DNA of 41,602 nt. Source: Pseudomonadota bacterium. Its GTDB lineage: Bacteria; Pseudomonadota; Gammaproteobacteria; Burkholderiales; Rhodocyclaceae. The translations under genes and the position numbers were made by a program. This document shows, piece by piece, positions 8,934-16,557 of the stretch; positions within the stretch are counted from its first letter, which is position 1, and each line of letters opens with the position of its first letter. The stretch is from contig JAEWVQ010000207.1 of assembly GCA_023459095.1 (NCBI GenBank), positions 1 to 41,602 on the forward strand, in the 5' to 3' direction. The notes beneath the pieces are model-generated. The model searched no databases, was not told the DNA's origin, and worked only from the letters and a program-made list of their open reading frames with translations.

Positions 8934-8976
8934 GCTCACCGCTCTAACGCAGCAGGTTCTCAACGCCAGAAAAGCA

Positions 8977-8999
8977 GAAAGGCCCCGTTGGGGCCTTTC
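8977..8999 (-). terminator. Rho-independent terminator for the Rieske gene
   Basis: GAAAGGCCCC (8977-8986) and GGGGCCTTTC (8990-8999) form a perfect 10-bp stem with a 3-nt loop. On the minus strand it is followed by TGCTTTTCTGG, so it suits transcription arriving from the Rieske gene; on the plus strand the T-tract is delayed (CATTTACCGTTTTT), but some termination after ispH is possible. Confidence 0.75.
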
Positions 9000-9062
9000 G
9001 CATTTACCGTTTTTGCTCCAGATACCCGCCCCCCAAGCGACGTGCAGGGTACTTGTGGAGGT

Positions 9063-9127
9063 GGCGAGGACTGTCCGAGCCCGCAGGGCGAGTTCCGCAG
9101 CCGCACGGGACAAATACCCCGTGCGGC
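9063..9127 (+). repeat. REP-like palindromic element, copy 2
   Basis: The plus strand reads GGCGAGGACTGTCCGAGC (9063-9080), a variable spacer, then GAGTTCCGCAG (9090-9100), the same blocks as the minus strand of 8877-8916. It is followed by a perfect 10-bp hairpin, GCCGCACGGG (9100-9109) with CCCGTGCGGC (9118-9127). In copy 1 the equivalent end also reads CCCGTACG, so the two copies share both the core and an end hairpin but differ in the variable parts. Confidence 0.65.
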
Positions 9128-9175
9128 GCGGATCGAAAGCGCGCGCAAGTCGCAGCGCACACCCTCGATCAGACC

Positions 9176-10276
9176 TCAGATATGCGGCTCCATGATCCGC
9201 CGGTAGAACTCATGGAAATGCTGCATGCCGTCCTCGTAGGGCGACTGGTAGGGGCCAACCTCGTTGCGCCCTTCCTTGAGCAGCGCGAGGCGCCCGCGGT
9301 CCATGCGCTCGCCGATGTCGTCGTCCTCGATCGCGGTTTCCATGTAGGCCGCCTGCTCGGCCTCGACGAACTCGCGCTCGAACTCGACGATGTCTTCCGG
9401 ATAATAGAACTCGACCACGTTGGTGGTCTTGTTGATGTCGGTCGGGATCAGCGTGCTGACCACCAGCACGTGTGGATACCACTCCACCATGATGTTGGGG
9501 TAGTAAGTGAGCCAGATCGCGCCGTGCGCCGGTTTCTTCTCGCCGTAGTACTCCTGCACCGCCTTGTGCCACTTGGCGTAGGCGGCGGAACCCGGCTTGG
9601 CGAGCGAAGTGATGCCCACGCGCTGCACCGAGTACCACTCGTCGAACTGCCAGGTGAGGTCGTCGCAGGTCACGAAGTTGCCCAGCCCCGGGTGATAGGG
9701 CACGACGTGGTAGTCCTCCAGATAGACCTCGATGAAGGTCTTCCAGTTGTAGTTGCACTCGTGGATTTCCACGCGGTCGAGCTTGAAGCCGGAGAAATCG
9801 AGTTCGGACGCCACCTCCATGCCCGCAAGGTCGGCATTGGCCGAGCGCGGTCCCTTGAACAGCAGGCCGTGCCAGTTCTCCAGCGCGTCACGCTTGAGAT
9901 TGAGACAGGGATTGTCGGCAAAGTGCGGCGCGCCGAGCAGGCTGCCCTGCTGGTCGTAGGTCCAGCGGTGGATCGGGCACACGATGTGCTCGGTCGAGCC
10001 CGCACCCTGCAGCATGATCGCCTGGCGGTGACGGCAGACGTTCGACAGCTGGTGCACGCCGGCACCGGTGCGGAACAGCAGCTTGGAATGGTCGAGCCAC
10101 TCGAGCGAGCGATAGTTGCCGACCTCCGGTACCATCAGCTCATGGCCGACGTACCCCGGACCGGCATCGAAGAGGAGTTTCTTCTCCAGTTCGAAGACCT
10201 TCTCGTCGAAGTACCACGACACCGGCAGTTGAGACACCGCCGGCGCCAGCCGAGCCGTGGAAGAGATGTCGGACAT
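9176..10276 (-). CDS. Rieske non-heme iron oxygenase, alpha subunit
   Basis: A 366-aa Rieske oxygenase of the ring-hydroxylating dioxygenase alpha superfamily. The Rieske centre is intact: CRH (81-83) and CPIH (100-103). The mononuclear iron site shows EDYHVVPYH (His190, His195), and a late acidic motif IEDDDIGERMDRG supplies the likely area of the third ligand. The EDYH-x4-H form without a partner beta-subunit gene resembles the single-subunit, quaternary-amine type (choline, glycine betaine or carnitine oxygenases) more than classic aromatic dioxygenases; this is inference and the substrate is unknown. No reductase or ferredoxin gene is adjacent. It diverges from xseB-ispA-dxs with a 125-bp gap. 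The ATG at 10276 has AAAGGGGG upstream. Confidence 0.85.
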   Translation of the reverse strand: MSDISSTARLAPAVSQLPVSWYFDEKVFELEKKLLFDAGPGYVGHELMVPEVGNYRSLEWLDHSKLLFRTGAGVHQLSNVCRHRQAIMLQGAGSTEHIVCPIHRWTYDQQGSLLGAPHFADNPCLNLKRDALENWHGLLFKGPRSANADLAGMEVASELDFSGFKLDRVEIHECNYNWKTFIEVYLEDYHVVPYHPGLGNFVTCDDLTWQFDEWYSVQRVGITSLAKPGSAAYAKWHKAVQEYYGEKKPAHGAIWLTYYPNIMVEWYPHVLVVSTLIPTDINKTTNVVEFYYPEDIVEFEREFVEAEQAAYMETAIEDDDIGERMDRGRLALLKEGRNEVGPYQSPYEDGMQHFHEFYRRIMEPHI

Positions 10277-10343
10277 CCCCGAACCCCCTTTGCGTGACCG
10301 GAACCCCGGAAAAATAAACAGGCTAGTTTAAGCCAGCCCACGT

Positions 10344-10373
10344 TTGACCGCTAGACGCGCGATCGGTTATTTT
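10344..10373 (+). promoter_or_regulatory. Candidate promoter of xseB-ispA-dxs
   Basis: TTGACC (10344-10349), an 18-bp spacer and TATTTT (10368-10373) lie 28 bp before the xseB start in the 125-bp gap shared with the divergent Rieske gene. The -35 is good; the -10 matches at four of six positions. Confidence 0.5.
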
Positions 10374-10401
10374 TCCCCCTTTACCGCGCCCCCAACCATC
10401 C

Positions 10402-10644
10402 ATGCCCAAGCCGGCGTCCGCCCCGAAGTCCTTCGAAGCCGCAGTCTCCGAACTCGAATCCATCGTTCAGCACATGGAGGCGGGCAGCCTGCCGCTGGAG
10501 GACGCGCTCGAACGCTATCAACGCGGCATGAACCTGCTGAAGTACTGCCAGGAAACCCTGGCCGGTGCCGAACAGCGCATCCGCATCCTCGAAGGCGGCG
10601 CCCTCACCGACCTGCCGGCCGACGGCGAAGCGGGCTCCCGATGA
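10402..10644 (+). CDS. xseB: Exodeoxyribonuclease VII small subunit XseB
   Basis: The small subunit (80 aa) assembles with XseA, encoded elsewhere, into a nuclease that degrades single-stranded DNA. The family signature is present: SFEAAVSELESIVQHMEAG, then SLPLEDALERYQRGM. The low-complexity tails at both ends are normal. xseB-ispA-dxs is a widely conserved order in proteobacteria. 52 bp separate it from ispA. Confidence 0.94.
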   Translation: MPKPASAPKSFEAAVSELESIVQHMEAGSLPLEDALERYQRGMNLLKYCQETLAGAEQRIRILEGGALTDLPADGEAGSR

Positions 10645-10696
10645 GCCCGAACGCGTGAATTCAAGCGCGTGCTTTCAACCGCATGAGTCCGACCCC

Positions 10697-11593
10697 ATGA
10701 GTTCGCTCCCCTTCGCCGGCTGGATGACCGCCATCCAGCAGCGCACCGAAACCGCCCTCGCCGCCGCGCTGCCCGCCGCCGACCTCGCCCCCGCCCGTCT
10801 GCACGCGGCCATGCGCTATGCCGTGCTCGGTGGCGGCAAGCGCGTCCGGCCGCTCCTCGTCCATGCCGCGGGCGAACTCGTCGGCGCCGCCCCCGAACGT
10901 CTCGACCATGCCGCCTGTGCGGTCGAACTGATCCACGCCTATTCGCTGGTGCACGACGACATGCCGTGCATGGACGACGACGTCCTGCGCCGCGGCAAAC
11001 CCACCGTGCACGTCGAGTACGACGAAGCCACCGCGCTTCTCGTCGGCGATGCGTTGCAGACGCTCGCCTTCCAGGTCCTCGTCGACAACATCGTCGCCGA
11101 CGGCGCCGCGACACAGCTGCGCATGGTCGGCCTCCTCGCCGGCGCCTCCGGTTCGCGCGGCATGGCCGGCGGCCAGGCCATCGACCTCGCCGCGGTCGGC
11201 CAGCGCCTGACCCGCGCCGAACTCGAGTTCATGCACGTGCACAAGACCGGCGCGCTGATCCGCGCCGCCGTGCTGCTCGGCGCCCACGCCGGCACCGCCC
11301 CGGCAGACGAGGAGCTCGAACGCCTAGATCATTACGCCAAGCTGGTAGGTCTGCTGTTCCAGGTCGTCGACGACATTCTCGACGCCGAGGCCGACACCGC
11401 CACGCTCGGCAAGACCGCCGGCAAGGACGCCGATCACGACAAGCCGACCTACGTCAGCCTGCTCGGCCTCGCCGATGCGCGACGCCTCGCGCACGACATG
11501 CTCGCCGACGCCCACGCCGCGCTCACACCGCTGGGCGAGCGCGCCGGGCGCCTGCGCGCACTCGCCGACTACATCGTCCATCGGCGGTTCTGA
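10697..11593 (+). CDS. ispA: Farnesyl diphosphate synthase IspA
   Basis: A 298-aa trans-prenyltransferase that condenses DMAPP with two IPP to make farnesyl diphosphate for ubiquinone and undecaprenyl phosphate. The first Asp-rich motif is DDMPCMDDD (87-95), a DDx4D form typical of bacterial FPP synthases, and the second is DDILD (225-229). GGGKRVRPLL (about 51-60) and the GGQAIDL motif are also present. The ATG at 10697 is chosen because it gives the family N-terminus; the frame is open further upstream inside xseB. Confidence 0.95.
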   Translation: MSSLPFAGWMTAIQQRTETALAAALPAADLAPARLHAAMRYAVLGGGKRVRPLLVHAAGELVGAAPERLDHAACAVELIHAYSLVHDDMPCMDDDVLRRGKPTVHVEYDEATALLVGDALQTLAFQVLVDNIVADGAATQLRMVGLLAGASGSRGMAGGQAIDLAAVGQRLTRAELEFMHVHKTGALIRAAVLLGAHAGTAPADEELERLDHYAKLVGLLFQVVDDILDAEADTATLGKTAGKDADHDKPTYVSLLGLADARRLAHDMLADAHAALTPLGERAGRLRALADYIVHRRF

Positions 11594-11651
11594 ACCGCGC
11601 CGCGTCTTGCGCGCCCACCCGTCCTTCCATCATTCGCCGGACCGCCGCCCC

Positions 11652-13514
11652 ATGTCCCAGTACCCTCGCCTGGAACGCATCGGAACCCCCGCCGATCTCC
11701 GCACCCTCGACCGCCGCGAGCTCGCGCCGCTGGCCGACGAACTGCGCGCCTTCCTGATCGAGTCGGTCTCGAAGACCGGCGGCCACCTGTCGTCCAACCT
11801 CGGCACCGTCGAGCTGACGATCGCGCTGCACTACGTGTTCAACACCCCGGACGACCGCATCGTGTGGGACGTCGGCCATCAGACCTATGGCCACAAGGTG
11901 CTCACCGGGCGCCGCGAGGCGATGGCCGGCCTCCGCCACTGGGGCGGCATCTCGGGCTTTCCGCGGCGCTGTGAGAGCGAGTACGACACCTTCGGCACGG
12001 CGCACTCGTCGACCTCGATCTCGGCCGCGCTGGGCATGGCCACGGCCGCCCGCGACCTCGGCGTCGAGCGGCGCGCGATCGCGGTGATCGGCGACGGCGC
12101 GATGTCGGCGGGGATGGCCTTCGAGGCGCTGAACAACGCCGGCGACATGGACGACACCAACCTCCTGGTGATCCTCAACGACAACGAGATGTCGATTTCG
12201 CCGCCGGTCGGCGCGCTCACCAAGATCCTCGCGCGGCTGATGTCGGGCACCACCTACAACGCCGCGCGCCGCGTCGGCGAGAAGGTGCTCGGCACCATGC
12301 CGCCCGTGGCCGAGCTCGCGCGCAAGGTCGAGGAATACGCCAAGGGCATGATCACGCCGGGCACCCTGTTCGAGGAGTTCGGCTTTCGCTACTACGGCCC
12401 GATCGACGGCCATGACCTCGACACCCTGATCCCGACGCTGCAGAACCTGCGCCGCCTCAAGGGCCCGCAGTTCCTCCACGTGATGACGAAGAAAGGCCAC
12501 GGCTACAAGCTCGCCGAGGCCGACCCCATCCTGTATCACGGCGTCTCCAAGTTCGACCACACCGCCGGCATCCAGAGCGGCAAGGGCGGCGGCAAGCCGA
12601 CCTACACCCAGGTCTTCGGCGACTGGCTGTGCGACATCGCCGCCGCCGACCGGCGCATCGTCGGCATCACCCCGGCGATGCGCGAGGGCTCCGGTCTGGT
12701 GCGCTTTGCCCAGGAGTTCCCCGACCGCTATCACGACGTCGGCATCGCCGAACAGCACGCGGTGACCTTCGCCGCCGGCCTCGCCTGTGAAGGCCTGAAG
12801 CCGGTGGTGGCGATCTACTCGACCTTCCTGCAGCGCGCCTACGACCAGTTGATCCACGACGTCGCGCTGCAGAACCTGCCGGTGGTGTTCGCGATCGATC
12901 GCGGCGGCCTGGTCGGCGCCGACGGCGCCACCCATCACGGCGCCTTCGACCTGTCGTTCATGCTGTGCGTGCCGAACATGCTGATCATGACGCCAGCGGA
13001 CGAGAACGAGTGCCGTCAGATGCTGTACACGGCGGTCTGCCACGACGGCCCGAGCGCGGTGCGCTACCCGCGCGGCAGCGGCCCCGGCGTGACGCCGGTC
13101 AAGGAGATGAGCGCGCTCGCGATCGGCAAGGGCGAGATCCGCCGCCAGGGCAAGCGCATCGCACTGCTCGCCTTCGGCAGCCTGCTCGGAGTGGCGCTCG
13201 AAGTCGGCGACCAGCTCGACGCCACGGTGGCCAACATGCGCTTCGTCAAGCCGCTCGACGAAGCGCTGATCGCCGAACTCGCCGCGCACCACGAACTCCT
13301 CGTTACCCTCGAGGAGAACGCCGTGGTTGGCGGCGTTGGCGCTGAAGTCGCGCGCGTCGTCGACACGCTCCCTGCTCGCCCGCGCGTGTTGCGCCTGGGC
13401 CTGCCCGACCAGTTCATCGACCACGGCGACCAGGCCCAACTGCTCGCCTCCGTCGGCCTCGACCGCGACGGCGTGCTAACGGCGATTGAACGCCTTTATC
13501 CGGACAATAGTTGA
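11652..13514 (+). CDS. dxs: 1-deoxy-D-xylulose-5-phosphate synthase Dxs
   Basis: Dxs condenses pyruvate and glyceraldehyde 3-phosphate, the first and controlling step of the MEP pathway, and uses thiamine diphosphate. The 620-aa product has His76 in GHQTYGHK, the ThDP motif GDGAMSAG beginning at 147 and continuing to the LNNAG segment, and Glu367 in the GIAEQHA motif of the pyrimidine-binding domain, followed by the transketolase C-terminal domain. Length is normal. The ATG at 11652 lies 58 bp after ispA. Confidence 0.97.
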   Translation: MSQYPRLERIGTPADLRTLDRRELAPLADELRAFLIESVSKTGGHLSSNLGTVELTIALHYVFNTPDDRIVWDVGHQTYGHKVLTGRREAMAGLRHWGGISGFPRRCESEYDTFGTAHSSTSISAALGMATAARDLGVERRAIAVIGDGAMSAGMAFEALNNAGDMDDTNLLVILNDNEMSISPPVGALTKILARLMSGTTYNAARRVGEKVLGTMPPVAELARKVEEYAKGMITPGTLFEEFGFRYYGPIDGHDLDTLIPTLQNLRRLKGPQFLHVMTKKGHGYKLAEADPILYHGVSKFDHTAGIQSGKGGGKPTYTQVFGDWLCDIAAADRRIVGITPAMREGSGLVRFAQEFPDRYHDVGIAEQHAVTFAAGLACEGLKPVVAIYSTFLQRAYDQLIHDVALQNLPVVFAIDRGGLVGADGATHHGAFDLSFMLCVPNMLIMTPADENECRQMLYTAVCHDGPSAVRYPRGSGPGVTPVKEMSALAIGKGEIRRQGKRIALLAFGSLLGVALEVGDQLDATVANMRFVKPLDEALIAELAAHHELLVTLEENAVVGGVGAEVARVVDTLPARPRVLRLGLPDQFIDHGDQAQLLASVGLDRDGVLTAIERLYPDNS

Positions 13515-13585
13515 GCAATTTTGTCGGGAACGTTAGCATCCCGATCACTACCGGCATCGCAGCCGGACACCACAGAGAAAAGCTT

Positions 13586-14395
13586 ATGAGCACCCAAGCG
13601 CCCCACGCCATCCCCGACGTGCAGAACAGCGCGGACACCCGCCAGATCGCGATCAACAAGGTCGGCATCAAGTCGATCCGCCACCCGGTCAAGGTCAGCG
13701 ACCGCAGCGGCGGCGTGCAGCACACTGTCGCCACCTTCAACATGTATGTCGGCCTGCCCCACAACTTCAAGGGCACCCACATGTCGCGCTTCATCGAGAT
13801 CCTCAACGGCAACGAGCGCGAGATTTCGGTGGAGTCGTTCGAGCCCATGCTGCGCGAGATGGTGCAGCGTCTCGAAGCCGAGACCGGCCACGTCGAAATG
13901 ACCTTCCCCTACTTCATCAACAAGTCTGCGCCGGTGTCCGGCGTGCAGAGCCTGATGGACTACGAGGTCACCTTCACCGGCGAGATCCACGAAGGCGGCC
14001 GTTACGAATTCACCATGAAGGTCGTGGTGCCGGTCACCAGCCTGTGCCCGTGTTCGAAGAAGATCTCGGCCTACGGCGCGCACAACCAGCGCTCGCACGT
14101 CACCGTCACCGCCACGCTCAACGACCACCTGTGGATCGAGGAAGTCGTGCAGCTGGTCGAAGGCCAGGCTTCGTGCGAGGTCTACGGCCTGCTCAAGCGC
14201 CCCGACGAGAAGTACGTCACCGAGCGCGCCTACGACAACCCGAAGTTCGTCGAGGACATGGTGCGCGACGTCGCCGGCCTGCTCAACCAGGAAGGCCGCA
14301 TCGACGCCTATGCGGTGGAGTCGGAGAACTTCGAGTCCATCCACAACCACTCGGCCTACGCGCTGATCGAACGCGACAAGCGCCGCGACGCATGA
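13586..14395 (+). CDS. folE2: GTP cyclohydrolase FolE2 (type IB)
   Basis: FolE2 converts GTP to dihydroneopterin triphosphate for folate synthesis and belongs to the metal-flexible type IB family that can work when zinc is scarce. The 269-aa product shows the hallmark LCPCSKKIS (Cys154, Cys156), GAHNQRSHV, and the late IHNHSAYA motif. The ATG at 13586 has AGAGAAAAG upstream. No canonical FolE is in the window, so whether this is the only cyclohydrolase is unknown. The 71-bp gap after dxs contains a short CGGGA/TCCCG inverted repeat only. Its stop overlaps the next start (ATGA). Confidence 0.95.
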   Translation: MSTQAPHAIPDVQNSADTRQIAINKVGIKSIRHPVKVSDRSGGVQHTVATFNMYVGLPHNFKGTHMSRFIEILNGNEREISVESFEPMLREMVQRLEAETGHVEMTFPYFINKSAPVSGVQSLMDYEVTFTGEIHEGGRYEFTMKVVVPVTSLCPCSKKISAYGAHNQRSHVTVTATLNDHLWIEEVVQLVEGQASCEVYGLLKRPDEKYVTERAYDNPKFVEDMVRDVAGLLNQEGRIDAYAVESENFESIHNHSAYALIERDKRRDA

Positions 14396-15396
14396 GCGTG
14401 AGCGCCGCGCCGCTGCTCTCCATCCTCGACCTGGCCCCCATCGTCGAGGGCGCGAGCGCAGCCGATGCGCTGCGCAACACCCGCGACCTCGCTTGCCATG
14501 CCGAGCGTTGCGGCTATCACCGCTACTGGCTGGCCGAACACCACAACATGACCGGTATCGCCAGCGCGGCGACCGCGGTGGTGATCGGCCATGTCGCCGC
14601 CGCCACCACGCACATCCGCGTCGGCGCCGGCGGCATCATGCTGCCCAACCACGCACCGCTGGTGATCGCCGAGCAGTTCGGCACGCTCGAATCGCTGTTT
14701 CCCGGCCGCATCGACCTTGGCCTGGGGCGCGCACCGGGCACCGACCAGCGCACCGCACGCGCGCTGCGCCGCCATCTCGCGGGCAGCGACGACAGTTTTC
14801 CGCAGGACGTCCTCGAACTTCAGGGCTGGTTCCAGCCCGCGCGCACCGATCAGGCCGTGCGTGCGGTTCCCGGCGCGGGGCTCGCGGTGCCGATCTGGCT
14901 GCTCGGCTCCAGCACGTTCAGCGCCACGCTCGCCGCCCAACTCGGCCTGCCGTTCGCGTTCGCCTCGCATTTCGCGCCGCGCATGCTGATGCAGGCGATC
15001 GACGTCTATCGCCGCAACTTCCAGCCTTCCGCGGCGCTCGCGCGCCCCTACGTGATGATCGGCGTGGGCGCGGTCGCCGCCGACACCGACGACGAGGCCG
15101 AATTCCTGTCGCGTTCGCTGCGCCTGCGCTTTGCCGCGATGGCACGCGGCGTGCGCGGCCAGCTCCTGCCGCCCGAAGCGTTCGACGAGCGCGAGTGGTC
15201 GGCCGCCGAACTCGCCTTCGCCGACGAATCGCTGTCGTGCTCGGCGATTGGCGCCCCCGACACCGTGCATGCCCGGCTCGACGAACTCGTCGCCCAAACC
15301 GGCGCCGACGAGCTGATGCTCACCGCGCAGATCTTCGACCACAGCGCCCGCGTGCGCTCCTTCGAGCTCATCGCCCGCCGCCGCGGGCTGTGCTGA
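14392..15396 (+). CDS. LLM-class flavin-dependent oxidoreductase (YhbW-like)
   Basis: A 334-aa protein of the bacterial luciferase-like superfamily, MsnO8/YhbW type. Typical features are YWLAEHHNM (about 43-51), the RVGAGGIMLPNH segment, LFPGRIDLGLGRAPG, and a C-terminal helix with the IGAPDTVHARL motif. Members use FMNH2 and oxygen or act as F420/FMN oxidoreductases; the substrate here is unknown. The ATG overlaps the folE2 stop by 4 bp, so it is translated with FolE2. The frame continues upstream inside folE2, which I treat as non-coding. The convergent DUF3014 gene ends 13 bp beyond its stop, with no room for a terminator between. Confidence 0.85.
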   Translation: MSVSAAPLLSILDLAPIVEGASAADALRNTRDLACHAERCGYHRYWLAEHHNMTGIASAATAVVIGHVAAATTHIRVGAGGIMLPNHAPLVIAEQFGTLESLFPGRIDLGLGRAPGTDQRTARALRRHLAGSDDSFPQDVLELQGWFQPARTDQAVRAVPGAGLAVPIWLLGSSTFSATLAAQLGLPFAFASHFAPRMLMQAIDVYRRNFQPSAALARPYVMIGVGAVAADTDDEAEFLSRSLRLRFAAMARGVRGQLLPPEAFDEREWSAAELAFADESLSCSAIGAPDTVHARLDELVAQTGADELMLTAQIFDHSARVRSFELIARRRGLC

Positions 15397-15409
15397 GGCG
15401 CCGCATCGG

Positions 15410-16270
15410 TCAGCGCCGCTGCGCGCCGGCGACGAGCAGCGCACGGATCTCGCGCAGCTTCGCCTTCACCCGCTCTGCATTGTCCGCGCCCATGCGCAGC
15501 ATCGCCTTTTGCCCCGCCGACAACGCCTCCAGGCGCTCGTCGGCAAAAAGGTAACGCACCTTGGGCTGAACCAGCCGAACCGGCCCGGAAAGCTCGGGGG
15601 CAGCGATCAGGTGGTCGATCACCGCCACCAGCCGATCGTTGAAATACGCCGTCGGATAGCCCAGCTCCTCGTAAGCGCGCTGAAACAGCGGATAGAAGCG
15701 GCTGTAGAGTGCGACCAGGGCCTGCGCCGGCACCGCCTCGGCAAGACGCACGTAAGCCTGATAGCGCGCGGCGTTGGCGGCAGCGACCTCGAATCCGCCA
15801 TCCACCTCCTCCACCAGGAAGGCGCCGCCCACCGGACGCAACGGCGCCCACGACCACGGCAGGCGCTCACCCGGCAGGTTATCGACCGTCACCACGATGC
15901 GACGCACGAGCCGGTCGCCGACCACGAGCTCGCTCAAGCTGCCGCCGAGCACGCCCGCCAGCCCCTCGCCGAACGCGGCATCGCTATCGTCGAGCCCGGG
16001 CAGCGGCACCGCCGGGGAGGCGTTCTGTAGCGGAGCCGCGTCCGGCAGCGGAAAGCGGATCGCCGGCTCGATCCGGCCTTCGACCGCATTGCCGCCCGCC
16101 CCGGGCGCCTCGGCTGCCGGCACCGCCGGCATCGGTGGCGCCGGCGCCAGCCCCGGCTCGGTCTGCGGCGGCATCGGCCCGATCAGCATCCACGCGAGCG
16201 CGCCGCCGAGCAACACGACCCCCACCGCCAGCCATTTTCCCGCTCCGTGCTTCGTTCCGTCCGTTGCCAT
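15410..16270 (-). CDS. DUF3014 membrane-anchored protein
   Basis: A 286-aa protein of unknown function that matches what I know of the DUF3014 family. One transmembrane helix lies near residues 13-30 (WLAVGVVLLGGALAW), followed by a Pro/Ala-rich linker (about 33-60), so the bulk probably sits in the periplasm. The domain contains PLPGLDDSDAAF, RIVVTVDNLPGERLP, YSRFYPLFQRAYEELGYP and QPKVRYLFADERLE. The ATG at 16270 has GAGGGAGGG upstream, a strong ribosome site. No operon partner; neighbours are the convergent LLM gene and acnB. Confidence 0.8.
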   Translation of the reverse strand: MATDGTKHGAGKWLAVGVVLLGGALAWMLIGPMPPQTEPGLAPAPPMPAVPAAEAPGAGGNAVEGRIEPAIRFPLPDAAPLQNASPAVPLPGLDDSDAAFGEGLAGVLGGSLSELVVGDRLVRRIVVTVDNLPGERLPWSWAPLRPVGGAFLVEEVDGGFEVAAANAARYQAYVRLAEAVPAQALVALYSRFYPLFQRAYEELGYPTAYFNDRLVAVIDHLIAAPELSGPVRLVQPKVRYLFADERLEALSAGQKAMLRMGADNAERVKAKLREIRALLVAGAQRR

Positions 16271-16477
16271 TGCGCCCTCCCTCAATCCTTGCCGCCACGC
16301 GGCCTGCAACACGTGACGCGCGGCGAGTTCGCCTGCACGCACGCCCAAGCTTGCCGCCGACCCTACCACCAATCGCCGCCCGGCATCAAAGGCACCCGAG
16401 CCTGCGGGCACCGACGAGCAATGCGCAGCGCCGTCACGACGGCGCCCGCGCGGCACTTCGATGGATCGCCAAAACAG

Positions 16478-16510
16478 AACGCCCCTGCCGGTTTCCCGTG
16501 CAGGGGCGTT
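16478..16510 (-). terminator. Rho-independent terminator downstream of acnB
   Basis: AACGCCCCTGC (16478-16488) and GCAGGGGCGTT (16500-16510) form a perfect 11-bp stem with an 11-nt loop. Read on the minus strand it is followed by CTGTTTTGG. It lies 48 bp beyond the acnB stop. The rest of 16271-16477, upstream of the DUF3014 start, shows nothing I can name. Confidence 0.8.
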
Positions 16511-16557
16511 GTCATGTCCGGTGAAGGCCTGCGCGGCGCTTCACCCGGTCATGCCGC

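Larger units (their letters stand above)
8797..9175. other. 379-bp intergenic region with repeats and a terminator
   Basis: This is the space between the convergent ispH and Rieske genes. It opens with GCGCTGAG repeated at 8790-8797 (including the ispH stop) and 8804-8811, then near-duplicate GACAAGCGCGGC / GACAAACGCGGC at 8811 and 8840. Two inverted copies of a REP-like element follow (separate entries), with a hairpin terminator between them. No gene is supported here. Confidence 0.7.

Noticed and set aside
9053..10297. A 414-codon open frame on the plus strand
   Set aside because: It is the antisense of the Rieske gene, whose cofactor motifs are intact; long antisense frames are expected at this GC content.
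9176..13514. A terpenoid or hopanoid biosynthetic cluster
   Set aside because: Only common precursor genes are present; there is no terpene cyclase, squalene synthase, phytoene synthase or hpn gene.
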